From a bacterium (GTDB lineage Bacteria > CG2-30-53-67 > CG2-30-70-394), in the NCBI GenBank assembly GCA_024278555.1, contig JAJRSX010000143.1, forward strand, positions 1 through 16,631: a stretch of 16,631 nucleotides of DNA. The letters are read 5' to 3'. Below, in pieces: positions 14,416 through 16,631 of this stretch (the stretch's first letter is position 1; each line of letters begins with the position of its first letter). The notes beneath the pieces were generated by a model. The model searched no databases. It was not told the origin of the DNA and saw only the letters and a list, made by a program, of their open reading frames with translations. A program made the position numbers and the translations under genes.

Positions 14416-14441
14416 CCGCCCTACCTCGGCCTACGGGGCGG
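14416..14441 (+). terminator. Hairpin just after the batD-like gene
   Basis: CCGCCC (14416-14421) and GGGCGG (14436-14441) can pair with a 14-nt loop, directly after the stop codon. No T-tract follows, so factor-independent termination is doubtful. Confidence 0.3.
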
Positions 14442-14849
14442 AACCAGGGCTCGGTGCAGCCTGCAAGGCGGGCTCAACGCAACGACGCCAAGGCGCGAGG
14501 GCGCAAAGGGGAGCAGGACGGCGGCGGAAAATATTGAGTTGTTTTTTCTGCCATGAAGAGCATGAAGAGGGTCAGCGGAAATAGCCCCGAGCCTCCCGCC
14601 ATCCTTCACACCGCTGGAACACGAAACCACGAAAGGGGGAAAGCACGAAAAACAACCGATTGAATTCTTTCGTGTTTTGAACTTTTCGTGCTTTCGTGTT
14701 CCCACCCCCCCGAGGTCTCGGGAACATCGACCTTCTCGCCAGCCATGATTTCCGCTGCTCCTCGAAGGGGGAGCGGGCAGGGAGAACCGGCGGCGTGGGG
14801 TATGGCCACGACGGACCGGACGGGGAAAGTGGTCTATCCTCGCGGCGCC
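14442..14849. other. Repeat-filled spacer without a supportable gene
   Basis: Between the batD-like gene and the next gene I see no real coding region. The spacer contains short periodic repeats: a GACGCCAAGGCGCGAGGGCG type at 14481-14509, a CATGAAGAG doublet at 14552-14569 and a CACGAAA family arranged as an inverted repeat at 14616-14702. These would translate to low-complexity peptides such as FFCHEEHEEG. A T-run lies at 14542-14547. The base composition is lower in GC than the flanks. No promoter for the gene at 14850 is clear, apart from a TATCCT at 14835-14840 without a matching -35. Confidence 0.7.
14616..14702. repeat. CACGAAA-type imperfect inverted repeat
   Basis: The outer arms GGAACACGAAA (14616-14626) and TTTCGTGTTCC (14692-14702) are perfectly complementary. 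Inner arms continue with CACGAAAG (14628-14635 region) against TTTTCGTG (14683-14690), and CACGAAA (14644-14650) against TTTCGTG (14668-14674), leaving a 17-nt loop. The unit CACGAAA therefore recurs in three direct copies on the left and three in reverse on the right, with a spacing near 10 bp at the first two. Confidence 0.85.
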
Positions 14850-15449
14850 ATGGCGACCTACGACCTCTACCTCTACATCGACGGGGTACCGACGGTGGAC
14901 CGGGTGGACGCTGCACTCGGGGAGTTCGCGGCACGGTGGGACGGGCAGATGGGGTGGTGGATCACCGAGGCGGAGGACCGCGGTAGCGGCGTGCGCCTGC
15001 GGCTGATCGTCGAGCCCCACCTGGGGGAGCTGGCGGGGCGTCTCGGCCACCCGGCCATGGCGATGGTCGCCCTGACCACCGACGACCAGCGCTCCGACCG
15101 CGACTTCGTCACCGAGCTCAACACCGCCGCCACCCTCCAGCGCACCCTCGGCGGCACCCTCTACGACCCGCAGGTGGACACCCTCTTTGCCTTCGCCGAC
15201 GCCTTCAACGACCACACCCAGCAACGGGTGGTGGAGTACTTCAACCAGCGCGACCGGTTCGAGGCGGAGATCGACGGCGCCACCGCCACCCGTGCCGCCC
15301 TGGCCGGCGGCATGTGGGCGCCGGACGACGAGGCGGTCGACACCCTGGTGGCGGAGCACCGGCCGTGGATCGTCGCCGCCTCCATCTCCCTGGCCCTCCT
15401 GGCCCTGTTCGTCGCCATCGCCGTCCACCGCGCCTGCGGCAGTGGATGA
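14850..15449 (+). CDS. Unrecognised small protein with C-terminal membrane anchor
   Basis: I do not recognise this 199-residue protein. Residues 1-170 look soluble and acidic, with WITEAEDRGSGVRLRLIVEP (37-56), a helical part with TLQRTLGGTLYDPQVDTLF (95-113), then DAFNDHTQQRVVEYFNQRDR. One hydrophobic helix (about 173-193, WIVAASISLALLALFVAIAV) ends the protein, followed by HRACGSG. No signal peptide is present, so it is probably tail-anchored with its bulk in the cytoplasm. The ATG at 14850 (MATYDLYLYIDG) has no good Shine-Dalgarno; an ATG at 14802 (MATTDRTG) would add 16 residues. Codon use is GC-rich like its neighbours, so it is likely native. It converges on xerC with a 17-bp gap. Confidence 0.7.
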   Translation: MATYDLYLYIDGVPTVDRVDAALGEFAARWDGQMGWWITEAEDRGSGVRLRLIVEPHLGELAGRLGHPAMAMVALTTDDQRSDRDFVTELNTAATLQRTLGGTLYDPQVDTLFAFADAFNDHTQQRVVEYFNQRDRFEAEIDGATATRAALAGGMWAPDDEAVDTLVAEHRPWIVAASISLALLALFVAIAVHRACGSG

Positions 15450-15466
15450 CGGGCGCCGGGGCCGCC

Positions 15467-16372
15467 CTATTTGTCGCCGCCGTGGGCGCGCGGGTGGGCG
15501 CGGTCGTACTGCTCCAGGAGGTGCCGGAGGTCGACGTGGGCGTACTGCTGGGTGGTGGAGAGCGAGGCGTGGCCGAGGAGCTCCTGGATGGAGCGCAGGT
15601 CGGCGCCCCCTTCCAGGAGGTGGGTGGCGTAGGTGTGGCGCAGGGCGTGGGCGGAGGTGGCGGCGGGCAGGCCGGCAATGCGCACTGCCTCCTTCACCAC
15701 CTGGTGGAGTCGGCGGGCGGTGAGGCGGTCGCCGGCGGCGGTGGTGAAGAGGGGGGTGCCATGGTCGTCCGCGACCGGCACCGGCCGCTCGGGATCGTCC
15801 AGGTAGCGGGCGAGGGCGGCGCGGGCGGTGCCTACCACCGGCGTCCGCCTCACCTTGCCCCCCTTGCCGTGGACCGTCACCCAGCCGCGCCGGTCGGAGA
15901 TGTCCGCCTCGGAGAGGCGGCTCACCTCGGAGATCCGCAGGCCGCAGCCGTAGAAGAGCTCGAGGATGGCGCTGTCGCGCCGTCCCTTGACGGTGGCCGG
16001 GTCGGGGACCGCCAGGAGGCGCAGGACGTCGTCGATGGTCAGTGCCCGCGGCAGGGGCTTGGGCACGCGCGGCGTGTTCACCAGCCGCGCCGGGTTCGCC
16101 TCCAGCCGCCCCTCGCGCACCAGGAAGCGGAACAAGGAGCGGATCGCCGCCAGCTTACGCGCCCGGCTGCGCGGCCCCACCCCTGCCTCCGCCAGGGTGG
16201 CGAGGAAGGCGCGCAGGTGGCGGTGGGTCACCGCCGCCGGGTCGGCCACCCCGCCGCCGTCGAGGTGGGCGAGGAGCTGGCGTAGGTCGGTGGCGTAGGC
16301 GCGCACCGTGTGGGGCGAGGCGCGCCGCCCCCGCTCCAGGTAGGTACAAAAGTCCGCCACCGCCCGCTCCAT
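15467..16372 (-). CDS. xerC: Tyrosine recombinase XerC
   Basis: A site-specific tyrosine recombinase of 301 residues, the family that resolves chromosome dimers at dif with XerD and FtsK. The N-terminal SAM-like core-binding domain (about 1-88) contains RRASPHTVRAYATDLRQLLAHL. The catalytic domain (about 108-292) shows R146 (GCGLRISEV), K170 (VHGKGGKVRRTP), H242 and R245 (HALRHTYATHLL), H268 (LLGHASLSTTQQYAHV) and the nucleophile Y277 in the same block. The length is typical of XerC/XerD. Assignment to XerC rather than XerD is by overall look only. The ATG at 16372 is preceded by AAGGGG 5 nt upstream. No dif-like site was recognised in the window. Confidence 0.92.
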   Translation of the reverse strand: MERAVADFCTYLERGRRASPHTVRAYATDLRQLLAHLDGGGVADPAAVTHRHLRAFLATLAEAGVGPRSRARKLAAIRSLFRFLVREGRLEANPARLVNTPRVPKPLPRALTIDDVLRLLAVPDPATVKGRRDSAILELFYGCGLRISEVSRLSEADISDRRGWVTVHGKGGKVRRTPVVGTARAALARYLDDPERPVPVADDHGTPLFTTAAGDRLTARRLHQVVKEAVRIAGLPAATSAHALRHTYATHLLEGGADLRSIQELLGHASLSTTQQYAHVDLRHLLEQYDRAHPRAHGGDK

Positions 16373-16482
16373 GGTGCCCCCTTGTTGTGAGCCGGGCGCG
16401 ACTCTACCACCGCTTGCCGGGGACGGGGGGCGCCAACATACTCGGGCCTCCCTCCACCGCTTGCACCTGACTGCCTATCTCC
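16373..16482. other. xerC upstream spacer with a duplicated 11-mer
   Basis: Contains the direct repeat CCACCGCTTGC at 16407-16417 and 16454-16464 (47 bp apart) and, near 16474-16482, a CCTATCTCCC-like tract related to the one at 10705-10719 in inverse orientation. A TAGAGT hexamer on the minus strand (16406-16401) could be a -10 element but has no well-spaced -35. No gene seen. Confidence 0.4.
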
Positions 16483-16631
16483 CTAGGAGCCTGTCGGACT
16501 TATGCACGATCTACTGCTTGATTCGCGGATCTCGGCCCGGATCGCGCCCCGTTCTTCGTTACATAGGCCCGCGTAGCGCTCGAACGGGTCGCAATCCGGA
16601 CTCGAGCCCGCTTTCCCTCGCAACGATCGCA
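16483..16631 (-). mobile_element. Possible insertion-sequence end (partial, runs off right edge)
   Basis: From the tetranucleotide CTAG at 16483-16486 onward the base composition drops clearly below that of the window. The next bases, GAGCCTGTCGGACTT (16487-16501), resemble terminal inverted repeats of IS elements that target CTAG (IS1182-like); this is from memory. On the minus strand one frame is open from the window edge to a TAG inside that CTAG (about 49 codons, with DPFERYAGLCNEERGAIRAE), which could be a transposase remnant but is not recognised. No other end is visible, so the type of element stays open. Confidence 0.4.

Noticed and set aside
14351-14584. Small plus-strand frame ending in FFCHEEHEEG-like sequence
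   Set aside because: It starts inside the batD-like gene in another frame and then reads through the CATGAAGAG repeat, a well-known source of false small ORFs.
14616-14702. Clustered CACGAAA copies considered as a CRISPR array
   Set aside because: Units are only 7 bp with about 3-bp gaps and reverse halfway; no 25-40 bp repeats with unique spacers and no cas genes.

Overview
The window is about 16.6 kb of very GC-rich bacterial chromosome (roughly 70% G+C by eye). Genes are tightly packed, with many ATGA/GTGA overlaps. The gene set is an RNase E/G with an arginine-rich tail, GpsA, a GldA/F/G plus DUF4340 ABC module, a Do-family protease, a DUF1844 protein, a MoxR/DUF58/BatD-like set and XerC. 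Together with spacer repeats of the 'CACGAAA' and 'GCGCAAAGG' kinds, it suggests a high-GC proteobacterium, perhaps of the former Deltaproteobacteria (Desulfobacterota or relatives). This placement is an inference from gene content only.

Left half, minus strand (read from right to left): the gldA-like ATPase, gldF-like permease, gldG-like auxiliary protein, DUF4340 protein and an Rrf2-family regulator form an operon with short overlaps or a short gap (9060 down to 4152). A promoter with a perfect TTGACA -35 box lies just in front of it. The series continues, with longer gaps, into gpsA, a small degenerate histidine-kinase-like protein (DHp plus eroded ATPase domain) and the RNase E/G gene, which runs off the left edge.

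Right half, plus strand: a divergent Do-family periplasmic serine protease (degP type), a DUF1844 protein with a charged coiled-coil start, a MoxR AAA+ ATPase, a DUF58 protein and a membrane-anchored BatD-like protein. The last three are the core of a Bat/MoxR envelope module, but the von Willebrand factor A genes that often accompany them are absent here. After a 434-bp repeat-filled spacer comes an unrecognised small tail-anchored protein gene, which faces a xerC-type tyrosine recombinase gene on the minus strand. The last ~150 bp are visibly lower in GC, begin at a CTAG tetranucleotide and look like the end of an insertion sequence.

The most unusual feature is not a protein but a recurrent intergenic module. 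It consists of a short GC-rich hairpin with a 3-4 nt loop, then a 30-50 nt pyrimidine tract (CCCTATTTCCC or CCATCCCCCACCCC types), and in two cases an exact 15-mer GCGAGCAAAGCGAGC placed 6-7 nt before the ATG. Versions precede the DUF1844, moxR and DUF58 genes and the kinase-like gene, always in the coding orientation. In the DUF58 gene the module appears to be translated as an N-terminal extension. Several larger inverted repeats surround these modules.
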